Part shown: piece after piece, positions 14,354 through 14,369 of the stretch
Layout: each line of letters begins with the position of its first letter
How positions within the stretch are numbered: the first letter of the stretch is position 1
Source of the DNA: Lysobacteraceae bacterium UBA6001
Lineage (GTDB): Bacteria > Pseudomonadota > Gammaproteobacteria > Xanthomonadales > Xanthomonadaceae
Direction of reading: 5' to 3'
DNA length: 14,369 nucleotides
Assembly: GCA_002429615.1 (NCBI GenBank)
Contig: DJAN01000308.1
Coordinates: 1-14,369, forward strand
Program-made: the position numbers and the translations under genes
The notes under the pieces: model-generated
Told to the model about the DNA's origin: nothing
Database searches by the model: none
Seen by the model: the letters and a program-made list of their open reading frames with translations, nothing else

Positions 14354-14369
14354 TGTAGGAGCGGCTTCA
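14354..14369 (+). repeat. Left half of a Xanthomonadaceae REP-type palindrome, cut by the contig end
   Basis: TGTAGGAGCGGCTTCA matches the start of the dispersed repetitive extragenic palindromes frequent in Xanthomonas and Lysobacter relatives, in which GCGGCTTCA is followed by the complementary GCCGC. The second arm is missing because the sequence ends. A multicopy repeat here would explain why the assembly stops. Confidence 0.65.

Overview
The window is a draft-assembly contig from a high-GC gammaproteobacterium, most likely of the Xanthomonadaceae/Lysobacteraceae (Xanthomonas, Stenotrophomonas, Lysobacter, Luteimonas and relatives). Three things point there. The left end carries the rpoN-vemR-fleQ gene order known from Xanthomonas. 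The coding DNA is very GC-rich. The right end stops inside a GTAGGAGCGGCTTCA-type REP half-palindrome of the kind common in these genomes. Bases 1-14 are not genomic: they match the 3' end of the Illumina universal adapter. All genes are on the + strand.

Region 1 (15-2724) is the flagellar regulatory block: the C-terminal part of sigma-54 (rpoN), the single-domain response regulator vemR, and the sigma-54 activator fleQ. A GC-rich hairpin followed by a short T run may end this unit.

Region 2 (2772-14220) is a surface-glycan island of eight genes. A stand-alone left-handed beta-helix acyltransferase comes first. Block A (3534-8329) encodes glycerol-3-phosphate cytidylyltransferase (TagD type), a CDP-glycerol glycerophosphotransferase (TagF/TagB family), an ATP-grasp/HAD fusion, and a GT2 glycosyltransferase with a C-terminal extension. 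Block B (8352-14220) encodes a VioA-like sugar aminotransferase, a second TagB/TagF-family glycerophosphotransferase, and a 1150-residue protein with several glycosyltransferase modules. Within the blocks, four junctions are 4-base ATGA overlaps; the exception is the GT2 gene of block A, which is preceded by a 16-base gap.

The most interesting signal is in the control sequences. Each block is preceded by a close match to the sigma-54 -24/-12 element, GGCAC-N5-TTGCA, with correct GG-N10-GC spacing (3477-3491 and 8308-8322). Sigma-54, its likely activator FleQ, and two candidate sigma-54 target operons therefore lie together on 14 kb. A degenerate copy of the first element (19 of 21 bases identical) sits at 6772-6792, just before the GT2 gene, so the three genes from tagD to ATP-grasp/HAD are bracketed by direct repeats and look like an inserted or shuffled cassette.

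Working model (inference): a flagellum-coregulated glycosylation island in which a VioA-type amino sugar and other sugars are assembled by the glycosyltransferases and decorated with glycerol-phosphate from CDP-glycerol, possibly on flagellin. No flippase, polymerase, ABC exporter or ligase is seen, which fits cytoplasmic protein modification better than a secreted polymer, but the island's right end is not in the contig. A 149-base tail (14221-14369) holds a 12-bp tandem repeat and the REP half. No tRNA, rRNA, CRISPR array or insertion sequence was seen.
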